Shown here one piece after another: positions 8,293 to 15,482 of a DNA stretch of 20,088 nt (the first letter of the stretch is position 1; each line of letters begins with the position of its first letter). Source of the stretch: UBA647 sp964400545 (GTDB taxonomy: Bacteria > Acidobacteriota > Aminicenantia > UBA2199); assembly GCA_964400545.1 (NCBI GenBank), contig CAYNUG010000033.1:1-20088 (forward strand), read 5' to 3'. The notes under the pieces are model-generated. The model saw only the letters and a list, made by a program, of their open reading frames with translations. It made no database searches and had not been told where the DNA came from. The translations under genes were made by a program, and so were the position numbers.

Positions 8293-9671
8293 ATGTACTT
8301 ATCGTAGATGATGACGAAAGTATCAGAGATATGCTTTCAATAGTGCTTAATGATGAAAATTATAATGTTATTACGGCTGAAGATGGAAAAAATGCACTTC
8401 TTCATTTAAAAAAGAACCAGATACATCTTGTTATCACGGATATAAAGATGCCGGATATGAATGGCATTGAGTTACTTAATATTATAAAAAAGAAAAAAGA
8501 AAAGATCCCTGTAATTATGATAACCGGGCATGCTTCCACGAATGATGCAATTGAGGCAATGAAAATTGGTGCTGAGCAGTATATTACAAAACCGTTCAAT
8601 ATAGATGAACTTAAAGTAGTTATTGAGAAGGCAATATATAAAAAGAAAATCGAAGAGGAGAATATTGAACTGAAATCAAAGGTAGGGTCCTGGACAGAAT
8701 ATGAAAAGATAATAGGGAAGAGTAAGGATATGTTGGAGATATTTGTCCTTATAGATCAAATATCTGAAAATGATTCTGCAATATTGATCACAGGAGAGAG
8801 TGGAACAGGGAAAGAATTGATAGCGAAGGCAATTCATAATAAAAGTAGCAGATCGAGAGAGAAGTTCATTCCAATAAATTGCAGCGCTCTTCCTGAAACG
8901 CTCCTTGAGAGTGAATTGTTCGGTCATAAAAAAGGGTCGTTTACAGATGCTCATGCTGACAAAAAAGGTTTATTTGAAGAGTCGAGTGACGGGACACTTT
9001 TTCTGGATGAAATAGGAGATATGTCATTACAGATGCAGGTGAAATTATTAAGGGCCATTCAGGAAAAGAAAATAAAACCTATAGGAAGCAACGATGAGAT
9101 AAGTGTCAACACAAGAATAATTTCCGCTACAAATAAAAATTTAAAAGAGAGTCTTGAAAATGGATCTTTCCGTTCAGATCTTTATTACAGACTTAACGTA
9201 ATCCCGATCTACATTCCACCTCTTCGTGATAGGAAAGAGGATATTCCCCTTCTTCTAAATCATTTTATTGAATTGTATAATAAGAAGTTCTCAAAGCAGA
9301 TAAAAGGCATCGAAAAATCAGCACTTCTATTCTTTGAAAACTATTCGTGGCCGGGAAATATCAGAGAAATGGGGAATTTTGTAGAAAGGGCTATAACTCT
9401 TGAAAAGACTAATTATATTACTATAAATTCAGTGCCTGTGGATGATGCACCAATAGAAGATTCGAGATCTGAAAAAAATTATCCTTTTAATAAAATATTG
9501 ATCAATGAGAAATTTGATTTTAATGAGCATATAGATAGTCTCAGTAAGGAGATCCTTTTAAAGGCACTATCTATTAATGAGTTCAATTTGAAGAGAACTG
9601 CTGAAGTGTTAACACTAAGTTACAGGTCATTAAGATATCTTATTGACAAATATAAGCTGAAGATCAAGTAA
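8274..9671 (+). CDS. pilR: NtrC-family response regulator PilR
   Basis: This encodes 465 residues in three parts. The receiver domain (1-125) has the acidic pair in VDDDES and the phospho-acceptor Asp56 in TDIKMPDMNG, plus a conserved KP near the end. The sigma54-activating AAA+ domain has Walker A GESGTGKE, Walker B LFLDEIGD and the arginine region FRSDLYYRL. The C-terminal Fis-type helix-turn-helix (LKRTAEVLTLSYRSLRYLIDKY) binds DNA. The sigma54-contacting loop reads GSFTDA (residues 221-226) instead of GAFTGA. The start lies inside pilS and is preceded by GAGGTGATC (8263-8271), a long match to the 16S rRNA 3' end. PilR classically activates pilin transcription with sigma54; the pilin gene is not in this window, so its target lies elsewhere. 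Confidence 0.93.
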   Translation: MAQKGLNVLIVDDDESIRDMLSIVLNDENYNVITAEDGKNALLHLKKNQIHLVITDIKMPDMNGIELLNIIKKKKEKIPVIMITGHASTNDAIEAMKIGAEQYITKPFNIDELKVVIEKAIYKKKIEEENIELKSKVGSWTEYEKIIGKSKDMLEIFVLIDQISENDSAILITGESGTGKELIAKAIHNKSSRSREKFIPINCSALPETLLESELFGHKKGSFTDAHADKKGLFEESSDGTLFLDEIGDMSLQMQVKLLRAIQEKKIKPIGSNDEISVNTRIISATNKNLKESLENGSFRSDLYYRLNVIPIYIPPLRDRKEDIPLLLNHFIELYNKKFSKQIKGIEKSALLFFENYSWPGNIREMGNFVERAITLEKTNYITINSVPVDDAPIEDSRSEKNYPFNKILINEKFDFNEHIDSLSKEILLKALSINEFNLKRTAEVLTLSYRSLRYLIDKYKLKIK

Positions 9672-9694
9672 TGCAATAAATACTTTTGATTAAT

Positions 9695-10315
9695 ATGAAT
9701 ATAAGAACAATTTTGGCATCATCTTCTCCGAGACGTCTCGAGCTTCTTAGTCTGATAAATATTTGCCCTGAAGTAAAACATCCTGAGATCGAAGAGAAGG
9801 TTTTAAAAGATGAGCTCCCTGAAAAGTTCGTATCACGTATGGCTATAGAAAAAGGCGAGTATATTCATTCAATGGATTATTTTAATGATCTGATAGTCAG
9901 TGCGGATACAGTCGTTATTTCCGGAGAAAAAATAATAGGAAAACCTGAGGGAAGGGCGGATGCATTCAGAATGCTTAGTCTTCTATCAGGGAAATTCCAT
10001 AAGGTACTTACCGGAGTTTCGCTAATATACAGAGACGAAATAATTTCAAGGAATTCTGTAACTGAAGTCAAATTCTCTGAAATAAATAAGAATGAGATTA
10101 ATTACTATCTTGATAATGAAGTTTATATGGATAAAGCAGGAGCATATGCAATTCAGGGGAAAGCATCGGTCTTTGTGGAAAAGATAGATGGCTGTTATTT
10201 CAATGTTATGGGATTTCCTCTTAATCTTTTTTATTCAATGATCAAAGAACTGGGGATCTCAATTGAAGATCTTTTCTGCGAGAATATCAGTGAAGGAAAT
10301 GTCTCACTCCTGTAA
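9695..10315 (+). CDS. maf: Maf-family nucleotide pyrophosphatase
   Basis: This encodes about 206 residues. It begins ILASSSPRRLELL, the family's N-terminal nucleotide-binding signature. It has SADTVVISGEKIIGKP with the catalytic Asp, the ALTGVS-like segment VLTGVS, and the C-terminal DKAGAYAIQGKA followed by VMGFPL. These motifs fit the dTTP/UTP pyrophosphatase (YhdE) branch, which hydrolyses non-canonical or excess nucleoside triphosphates and has been linked to inhibition of septum formation. I prefer the ATG at 9695; a TTG at 9686 in the same frame would add three residues. No good Shine-Dalgarno is seen for either. It follows pilR by 23 bases and probably reads through from the pil transcript. 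Its last 29 bases overlap the 3' end of purH on the other strand. Confidence 0.93.
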   Translation: MNIRTILASSSPRRLELLSLINICPEVKHPEIEEKVLKDELPEKFVSRMAIEKGEYIHSMDYFNDLIVSADTVVISGEKIIGKPEGRADAFRMLSLLSGKFHKVLTGVSLIYRDEIISRNSVTEVKFSEINKNEINYYLDNEVYMDKAGAYAIQGKASVFVEKIDGCYFNVMGFPLNLFYSMIKELGISIEDLFCENISEGNVSLL

Positions 10316-11816
10316 AAAGGAGTGATAGTCCTAATGATTCAGCTGCATTTATCACTTCATCATCTTTGATCGAACCTCCAGGCTCTATGATAACCTTAAT
10401 ACCATTTTCAGAAGCGGTTTCGATCGAATCACTGAATGGAAAGAATGCATCAGAAAGAAGGACTGATCCTTTTATAGATTCTCCGGATTTATTTATAGCT
10501 ATGTTAACAGAGTCAATTCTACTCATCTGCCCTGCTCCGACACCCAGTATTTTCCGATCTTTAACTATCAGTATTGCATTTGATTTGATATATTTTATGA
10601 TCTTCCAACCGAATGAAACATCTTCTTTCTCTTTAGGGGTTAATTTGCGACTGGTCTTATTATCAAAATCAGAAAGATCTTTATTGAAATTATCCTTTTC
10701 CTGAATGATAAATCCTCCGTGAATTGATTTTATATGATCTTTCTCCAAATATCCGGGTTTAATTTCAATTAATCTGATATTCTTTTTTCTTTTAAGGATT
10801 TTTAGAGAATCATCTGAGAAAGCAGGTGCAATAATTACTTCAAGAAACATCTTTGACATTTTTTCTGCACTGGAACTTTCAACTGTTTTATTAAAACCGA
10901 CAATTCCTCCAAATGAAGAAACAGGATCGCCGGAAAGTGCATCTTCAAATGCTTTACTCTGATCGGAATGGAGAGCTGCACCACAGGGATTCTGATGCTT
11001 TAGTATCACACAAAAATTATCATCAATATTCAGGAACTGATTTGTCAGATCGTATACTACTGAAAAATCAAGAATATTATTATAAGAAAGCTGTTTGCCG
11101 TGATGCTGAATAAGGTTTTTGAGAGGAGATCTGTTATCTGTAATAAATACGGAGCTATTCTGATGAGGATTTTCTCCATATCTCGTTGTTAAAAGATTCT
11201 TCCCCGGGATAGTGAGAAACTCTCTGTTAAAGCCATCTCCTTCATGAAGATAGTTTGCAATTAAGGAATCATAATAAGAGGTATAAGAAAATGCATCAGC
11301 TGAAAGTTTTTTTCTATCTGAAAAAGTTAATATCCCCGGAATTATTTTTTCTTCAACAATAGGATAATCATCTTCCCTTACGATCACTATAGTATCCTTG
11401 AAATTTTTGGCAGCAGCTCTTACCATGGAAGGACCACCTATATCAATTTTTTCGATCATTGTTTGAAGATCTGCATCTTTTTTTAAGAATTCCTCAAATG
11501 GATAAAAATTGACTATTACAAGATCAATTTTTGTAAGTGAAAACTGATCCAGTTCTTTCAAGTGTTTATCGCTTTTTTCTGCCAGTATCGGTCCGAATAT
11601 TTTTGGATGGATTGTTTTAACCCGTCCTCCGAGAATTTCAGGGAACCCTGTTATTTCTGATACTTTTGTCACGGGGATCGAATTGTCCTCGAGATAAGAA
11701 GCAGTCCCTCCTGTTGATATTATTTCCCAGTCGTTTTTGTGAAGAGCGGAAGCAATTTTTTCAATACCTGATTTAAAATATACACTTATTAATGCACGTT
11801 TTCTTGAAGTTCTCAT
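10287..11816 (-). CDS. purH: Bifunctional AICAR transformylase / IMP cyclohydrolase PurH
   Basis: This encodes 509 residues, full length for the family. It catalyses the last two steps of purine synthesis: AICAR to FAICAR with 10-formyl-THF, then to IMP. The N-terminal cyclohydrolase domain shows STGGTA, GRVKT (Lys67), NFYPF, KIDIGGPSMVRAAAKN. The transformylase domain has LKHQNPCGAA with the catalytic Lys273-His274 pair. The C-terminus has DAFFPFSDSI, EPGGSIKDDEV and ends FTGVRHFLH as usual. Two otherwise conserved spots differ: SVYFKSG in place of SVSDKTG, and HPKIFGPIL in place of HPKIHGGIL. AAGGAG lies 5-6 bases before the ATG. The gene is a single-gene unit, with its own promoter, convergent with maf. 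Confidence 0.97.
   Translation of the reverse strand: MRTSRKRALISVYFKSGIEKIASALHKNDWEIISTGGTASYLEDNSIPVTKVSEITGFPEILGGRVKTIHPKIFGPILAEKSDKHLKELDQFSLTKIDLVIVNFYPFEEFLKKDADLQTMIEKIDIGGPSMVRAAAKNFKDTIVIVREDDYPIVEEKIIPGILTFSDRKKLSADAFSYTSYYDSLIANYLHEGDGFNREFLTIPGKNLLTTRYGENPHQNSSVFITDNRSPLKNLIQHHGKQLSYNNILDFSVVYDLTNQFLNIDDNFCVILKHQNPCGAALHSDQSKAFEDALSGDPVSSFGGIVGFNKTVESSSAEKMSKMFLEVIIAPAFSDDSLKILKRKKNIRLIEIKPGYLEKDHIKSIHGGFIIQEKDNFNKDLSDFDNKTSRKLTPKEKEDVSFGWKIIKYIKSNAILIVKDRKILGVGAGQMSRIDSVNIAINKSGESIKGSVLLSDAFFPFSDSIETASENGIKVIIEPGGSIKDDEVINAAESLGLSLLFTGVRHFLH
10304..10325. terminator. Hairpin in the maf/purH 3' overlap
   Basis: TCACTCCT (10304-10311) and AGGAGTGA (10318-10325) form a perfect 8-bp stem with a 6-base loop. 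The maf stop codon lies in the loop and adjoining stem base, and the purH 3' end runs through the structure. No U-tract follows on either strand, so it is not a standard intrinsic terminator. It may act as a bidirectional transcript-end or mRNA-stabilising structure, or simply be coding sequence. Confidence 0.4.
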
Positions 11817-11841
11817 TATTTCTCCTTCGAATTGAATGTTC

Positions 11842-11870
11842 TATTTTATAGCCAAATATATCTAAAATCA
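11842..11870 (-). promoter_or_regulatory. Sigma70-type promoter of purH
   Basis: Read on the minus strand: -35 TTGATT (11870-11865), a 17-base spacer and -10 TAAAAT (11847-11842). The predicted start is about 18 bases upstream of the ATG, leaving room for the AAGGAG site. No purine riboswitch fits in so short a leader. Confidence 0.6.
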
Positions 11871-11930
11871 ATTATTTATGAGTCAGTTTATAATTTAATG
11901 TGAGAAAATTTATAGAAAAGGGAAAAAATA

Positions 11931-11959
11931 TTGACAAAATGTTGATGGTTTGGTAAAAT
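11931..11959 (+). promoter_or_regulatory. Consensus sigma70 promoter of the lytic transglycosylase gene
   Basis: TTGACA (11931-11936), a 17-base spacer and TAAAAT (11954-11959). It is followed 22 bases later by the ATG, with GGGGTGGAG as the Shine-Dalgarno. The predicted 5' leader is about 16 bases. Its boxes are identical to those of the pilB promoter. Confidence 0.85.
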
Positions 11960-11981
11960 AGAATTCTCTAGGGGTGGAGAA

Positions 11982-12575
11982 ATGTTTAGAAAAAAAGTTT
12001 ATTTAACAAATATATTCTGGATTTTTTATGTAGTGGCATTATTTCTGACTGTTATTTTTTTATCAAGACAGAATAATGAAAAGAAGGCTGAGATCATTGC
12101 TTTGAACAAACAAATTGACAAAATGGAAGTTGTAATGCAATCTGCAAAGAATGATCTGAAACTGGTTCCTCAACTAAAATACAAAGCTGAAGTTCTGAAG
12201 AAAAAATATCCTTCCTTTTCAAAGATCACTGAAGTGGTTTTCAGAAAAAGTCTGGAACATGGTGTAAATCCGAATCTTATTATGGGGTTAATAGAAATTG
12301 AAAGTAATTTCAAAAGATTTGCTGTTTCAGGAAAAGGTGCTTATGGTTTAATGCAAATAAATTATAAGGTCTGGAAGAATGAGCTGGAGATCGATCCTGA
12401 GAAGATCTTTGAAATTGAATACAATATTGATATGGGAATTAGAATATTAAAGAGGTATATGAAGGTTGCAAAGGGAGATATTATGAAAGCATTGCACCTT
12501 TATAATAATGGATACCTTTATAACAACGAAGCTTATAAATACAAAGTTATATCGACAGTATTTTCAAAGATATAA
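11982..12575 (+). CDS. Membrane-anchored lytic transglycosylase (SLT domain)
   Basis: This encodes 197 residues. An uncleaved membrane anchor lies near residues 10-29 (IFWIFYVVALFLTVIFL), followed by a short coiled coil (residues 32-60, rich in Lys, Gln and Asn). The SLT fold then covers about 75-195. The catalytic Glu is Glu107 in LIEIESNF; GAYGLMQIN and LYNNGY, the family's GLMQI and YNxG motifs, follow. The enzyme would cleave the MurNAc-GlcNAc bond of peptidoglycan from the outer face of the inner membrane, with formation of 1,6-anhydro-MurNAc. Small enzymes of this type help insert envelope machines or remodel the wall. There is no direct sign of a pilus-specific role: purH and maf separate it from the pil genes and it has its own promoter. 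Start and Shine-Dalgarno are clear. Confidence 0.9.
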   Translation: MFRKKVYLTNIFWIFYVVALFLTVIFLSRQNNEKKAEIIALNKQIDKMEVVMQSAKNDLKLVPQLKYKAEVLKKKYPSFSKITEVVFRKSLEHGVNPNLIMGLIEIESNFKRFAVSGKGAYGLMQINYKVWKNELEIDPEKIFEIEYNIDMGIRILKRYMKVAKGDIMKALHLYNNGYLYNNEAYKYKVISTVFSKI

Positions 12576-12586
12576 GTTCTGCAGTA

Positions 12587-13006
12587 TTAGTCTGAAGTAC
12601 TTTTAATTATTATTGAAATTCCTATCAGGATAAGAATAGAGGGAAGAAGAATATCCCAGAGATGTCTTTTTATCCAGTAGTAATAAGCATTAAAGATCGG
12701 GAAATTTCCTAAAATAAAAAAGATCCCTATTATGATGAAAATTATCCCCAGGAACAAAGTGTTCTTATTTGAAACAGGAATTGTTTTATTGTTTTTTAAA
12801 TCGTCCGTGTCTTTTATTTCTCTTGAGGGTTTAACAGGAATAATTACAACTCCGATTATATAAGCCAGTATTGCAGATCCACCAAAAAAAAAGAAAAGAA
12901 CGAAAATTATTCTTATCAGAACCGGATCGGCATCAAAATACTCTGCAATTCCGCCACACACACCATCAACTACCTTATTCTCTCTGCTTTTATATAATTT
13001 TTTCAT
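12587..13006 (-). CDS. PspC-domain membrane protein
   Basis: This encodes 139 residues. Residues 1-60 are a PspC domain: KKLYKSRENKVVDGVCGGIAEYF, split here as KKLYKSRENKVVDG and VCGGIAEYFDADP, followed by a strongly hydrophobic helix (IIFVLFFFFGGSAILAYIIGVVIIP). After a charged linker come two more hydrophobic segments (near 80-100 and 112-135), a LiaI/DUF5668-like tail. PspC proteins act in the inner-membrane phage-shock/stress response, but no pspA or pspF is nearby, so only the domain is assigned. AGAGGA lies 4 bases before the ATG. It converges with the transglycosylase gene (11-base gap) and diverges from the TonB receptor gene (92-base gap). Confidence 0.88.
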   Translation of the reverse strand: MKKLYKSRENKVVDGVCGGIAEYFDADPVLIRIIFVLFFFFGGSAILAYIIGVVIIPVKPSREIKDTDDLKNNKTIPVSNKNTLFLGIIFIIIGIFFILGNFPIFNAYYYWIKRHLWDILLPSILILIGISIIIKSTSD

Positions 13007-13057
13007 TTATTCCTCTATTATTTTTACGAAATAGTTTTAAAATTGTTCCAAAAAAAT

Positions 13058-13086
13058 TTGCAGTGTTTATTAACAATTGATAAAAT
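13058..13086 (+). promoter_or_regulatory. Sigma70-type promoter of the TonB receptor gene
   Basis: TTGCAG (13058-13063), a 17-base spacer and TAAAAT (13081-13086). Only 12 bases separate the -10 box from the ATG, so the leader would be about 6 bases with no Shine-Dalgarno. Confidence 0.6.
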
Positions 13087-13098
13087 GATCAGCCTTAA

Positions 13099-14862
13099 AT
13101 GAAATTCAAAATATTAATTTTTTATTTATTATTTATGCAAAATATATTTATTATTAGTCACTCCGAAATAATCGAAAAAGTAAAAGTTGAAGGTGAACAG
13201 CTTTCAGAAAATTTGATATCAAAAAGTATGATAATTATTGATGAAGAGAAGATAGCAAAATTCGGAATGACGGAGATCGCCGATATCTTCAGATTTATTC
13301 CCGGTGTAAGTGTAAACAGAAGAGGGCACAGTTCTGTTTCATATGATCTGACAATGAGGGGAAGTAATTTTGAACAGATCCTTCTTCTTGTTAACGGAGT
13401 GCCGGTAAATAATGGACAAACTGGACATTTCAATACTGATCTCCCTTTTTCACTAGAAGATGTGAAAAGAGTGGAAGTTACCAGAGGCGGCAATCCGGTT
13501 TCTCACGGAATCGGTGGTTTTGCAGGTACAATAAATATTGTATTAAAGAAAAGATCCGGAGTAAGTTTCAATATATTATCAGGAGAGAGATCTTTGTCAC
13601 GGATCGGATTTGGAATCGGAAAGAAACTGAAAAAGGTTGATCTCGGAATTTCAGCCGCCAGGATCAATTCAGAAGGATATTATCCCGGACAGGAATTTGA
13701 TAATTTTAATCTCAGAACAAATATCTCTTTTTCAATTAACAATATCATTCTGGGGATGGAAACGGGTTATATAAAAAAGAAATTTGGAGCGAAAGATTTT
13801 TATGCTCCATATCCTTCTATTGAGAATAATAGTTCCGGATCTTTTCAGCTTAATGTTAGAAAGAACGGAAAAATTTCTTTTCAATTGATATATTCCCATA
13901 TTTTTCACAGGGATAATTTTATTCTTGATAGATATAATATCCCATTTTTTAATTCGAAATCGGATACATTGCAAAATTATATTAGTTTAAAAAGTGAATA
14001 TACCTTTAATGATATAGTCTTTTCGGGTGGCACGGATGTTGAAAAGAAAAGTGTTGACAGTAATGCTATGGGAATTCATTCACAAACGAGAGGGGGTTTT
14101 TTTCTGTCAACCGGATTACGCAAATCCAAGTGGGGGGCAGATCTTGGAATTAGATTAGATTCAGGAGTAAAAAGAAATACATTTTTAACTTATTATGCAG
14201 GACTATATAGGAAATTTTCAAATTACTCTATTCTTAGAATAAACCACGGTAATTCCTTAAGGTATCCTAATTTCACTGAATTGTTCTATAATTCTCCGGC
14301 AAATACAGGGGATCCCGATCTGTTTGTAGAAAAAAGCAGTAATACTGAGATCTCATTTTTACTTCCTGTAAAGTCTGTTTTTATAGAATTCTCTGCTTTT
14401 ATGAGGAAACAGAACAATATGATAGATTGGATAAAAGAACCTCATGAAAAAACCTGGAAAGTTGTTAACATCGATCGTAACAATATTGATGGATTTGAAT
14501 TGAGAGGAGGGTGTAATTTCATTCACACATCGGTATTTGCATCTTTAGAAAGGTTGTTCTCTTACGGATCTGATAAGAATTTCATATCAAAGTATGGATT
14601 CAGATTTCCGGATTCAACGATTAAATTCAATTTGAATCAGAAGATTAAAAAAAATCTGGGTTTGATCATGAATTTTTCCTATAAAAGGGTATTTGAAACA
14701 AAAGAAAAAGTATATCTCGCTGATATTATTATCAATATGAAATTGAAATATTTCGATATTTCCTTGCATGCGGATAATCTTTTGAATTCAGTAATTGAAG
14801 AAATACCGGGAGTGAAGATTCCAGGAAGATGGTTGTGGATTTCTATTAATTTTAAGAAATAA
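13099..14862 (+). CDS. TonB-dependent outer-membrane receptor
   Basis: This encodes 587 residues. A signal peptide (about 1-22) is followed by a possible TonB-box region (EIIEKVKVEG). The plug domain runs to about residue 155, with ADIFRFIPGVSVNRRG, YDLTMRGSNFEQILLLVNGV and VKRVEVTRGGNPVSHGIGG, then AGTINIVLKK. The rest is a 22-strand-type barrel with alternating strands and a FRxPNFTELF-like segment (LRYPNFTELFYNSP) typical of this family. The size fits small receptors of the BtuB type, but no cobalamin riboswitch, btuF or ABC genes are nearby, so the substrate (vitamin B12, metal chelate or other) is open. It lacks a Shine-Dalgarno; the start is set by the signal peptide and the promoter. 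The final strand ends in FKK rather than the usual terminal Phe. Confidence 0.92.
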   Translation: MKFKILIFYLLFMQNIFIISHSEIIEKVKVEGEQLSENLISKSMIIIDEEKIAKFGMTEIADIFRFIPGVSVNRRGHSSVSYDLTMRGSNFEQILLLVNGVPVNNGQTGHFNTDLPFSLEDVKRVEVTRGGNPVSHGIGGFAGTINIVLKKRSGVSFNILSGERSLSRIGFGIGKKLKKVDLGISAARINSEGYYPGQEFDNFNLRTNISFSINNIILGMETGYIKKKFGAKDFYAPYPSIENNSSGSFQLNVRKNGKISFQLIYSHIFHRDNFILDRYNIPFFNSKSDTLQNYISLKSEYTFNDIVFSGGTDVEKKSVDSNAMGIHSQTRGGFFLSTGLRKSKWGADLGIRLDSGVKRNTFLTYYAGLYRKFSNYSILRINHGNSLRYPNFTELFYNSPANTGDPDLFVEKSSNTEISFLLPVKSVFIEFSAFMRKQNNMIDWIKEPHEKTWKVVNIDRNNIDGFELRGGCNFIHTSVFASLERLFSYGSDKNFISKYGFRFPDSTIKFNLNQKIKKNLGLIMNFSYKRVFETKEKVYLADIIINMKLKYFDISLHADNLLNSVIEEIPGVKIPGRWLWISINFKK

Positions 14863-14875
14863 TTATTCAACTCTC

Positions 14876-14903
14876 TTTACCTTTCTGATAATTGTGATAA
14901 AAT
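14876..14903 (+). promoter_or_regulatory. Possible tRNA-Pro promoter
   Basis: TTTACC (14876-14881), a 16-base spacer and TAAAAT (14898-14903), with the tRNA starting 8 bases further on. The -35 box is a weak match; a predicted start that close to the mature tRNA 5' end would leave almost no leader for RNase P. Confidence 0.4.
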
Positions 14904-14911
14904 TGTAAATC

Positions 14912-14985
14912 CGGGGTGTAGCGCAGCCTGGTAGCGTGCACGGTTCGGGACCGTGAGGTCGGAGGTTCGAATCCTCTCACCCCGA
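14912..14985 (+). tRNA. tRNA-Pro (anticodon CGG)
   Basis: The full cloverleaf can be drawn. The acceptor stem CGGGGTG/CACCCCG is followed by discriminator A. The D-arm is followed by anticodon stem CACGG/CCGTG with loop TTCGGGA and anticodon CGG (14946-14948). The T stem GGAGG/CCTCT holds the loop TTCGAAT. CCA is not encoded. T-rich sequence (14986-15012) follows and may end transcription. It would read CCG codons, a rare codon class in so AT-rich a genome. Confidence 0.97.
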
Positions 14986-15041
14986 TTTTTGATTTTCTTT
15001 CAAGTTTTTTTTAGAAGCACCAGGTTCTTTCCCGGTCTTTA

Positions 15042-15059
15042 AAACTCCATTCGGAGTTT
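15042..15059 (-). terminator. Probable terminator of the phoH-pgpH-ybeY operon
   Basis: A 7-bp perfect stem AAACTCC/GGAGTTT with a 4-base loop starts 12 bases past the ybeY stop. Read on the minus strand, the stem ends in TTTT, a short U-run. It is a modest intrinsic terminator; on the plus strand it could also stop tRNA read-through. Confidence 0.5.
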
Positions 15060-15071
15060 CAAAAAGGGATA

Positions 15072-15482
15072 TCATTCCTTATAATATTTTTTGATCATAT
15101 TATCCTGAATATCAAGCATTTCACCTGAATCTGTCTCATGATCATACCCCGCCAGATGTAGAATTCCATGGCAGCTAAGAGTAAAAAACTCTTTGTCAAT
15201 TGATATTTTATTTAATATAGCCTGTTCTTTTACAATAGGAAAGCAAATAAGTATGTCCCCGATATAATATGAATCGGGGAATTCTTCATTGATAGGGAAA
15301 CTTAGGACATCTGTAGGATAATCCTTTTTTCTGTATTGGAAATTGAGTGCCTTTGATTCCTCACGATCACTCAGTTTTATTGTTATATCTCCTTTCATTT
15401 TTAAATGAACAATAACCTTGTTGATCTTTTCGAGGAGCGAATCAGTGTTAATTCTATAAATGCCTTTAACTATTCTGACCAT
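15072..15482 (-). CDS. ybeY: Endoribonuclease YbeY (16S rRNA maturation)
   Basis: This encodes 136 residues from the ATG at 15482. The zinc site HGILHLAGYDH gives His105, His109 and His115, and KDYPTDVLSFP precedes it as in all YbeY proteins. YbeY is a single-strand endoribonuclease needed for 16S 3'-end processing and 70S quality control. A TTG at 15506 in the same frame would add 8 residues, but AAGGAG (15498-15493) lies inside that extension, 10 bases before the ATG, which argues for the shorter form. Its start overlaps the end of pgpH by 17 bases, which suggests translational coupling. Confidence 0.95.
   Translation of the reverse strand: MVRIVKGIYRINTDSLLEKINKVIVHLKMKGDITIKLSDREESKALNFQYRKKDYPTDVLSFPINEEFPDSYYIGDILICFPIVKEQAILNKISIDKEFFTLSCHGILHLAGYDHETDSGEMLDIQDNMIKKYYKE

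Noticed and set aside
9643..9682. TTGACA at 9643 as a maf promoter
   Set aside because: No -10 box lies 16-18 bases downstream; the next TA-rich hexamer is 28 bases away.
10366..10704. Plus-strand reading frame of 112 codons inside purH
   Set aside because: It is a mirror of the conserved PurH C-terminal region and its protein shows no family features.
13007..13098. Cobalamin riboswitch upstream of the TonB receptor
   Set aside because: Only 92 bases separate the divergent genes, the promoter lies 12 bases from the start, and no B12-box-like sequence is seen.
13158..13493. Antisense reading frame of 111 codons inside the TonB receptor gene
   Set aside because: The opposite strand encodes a textbook plug domain; the antisense frame has no recognisable motif, promoter or ribosome-binding site.
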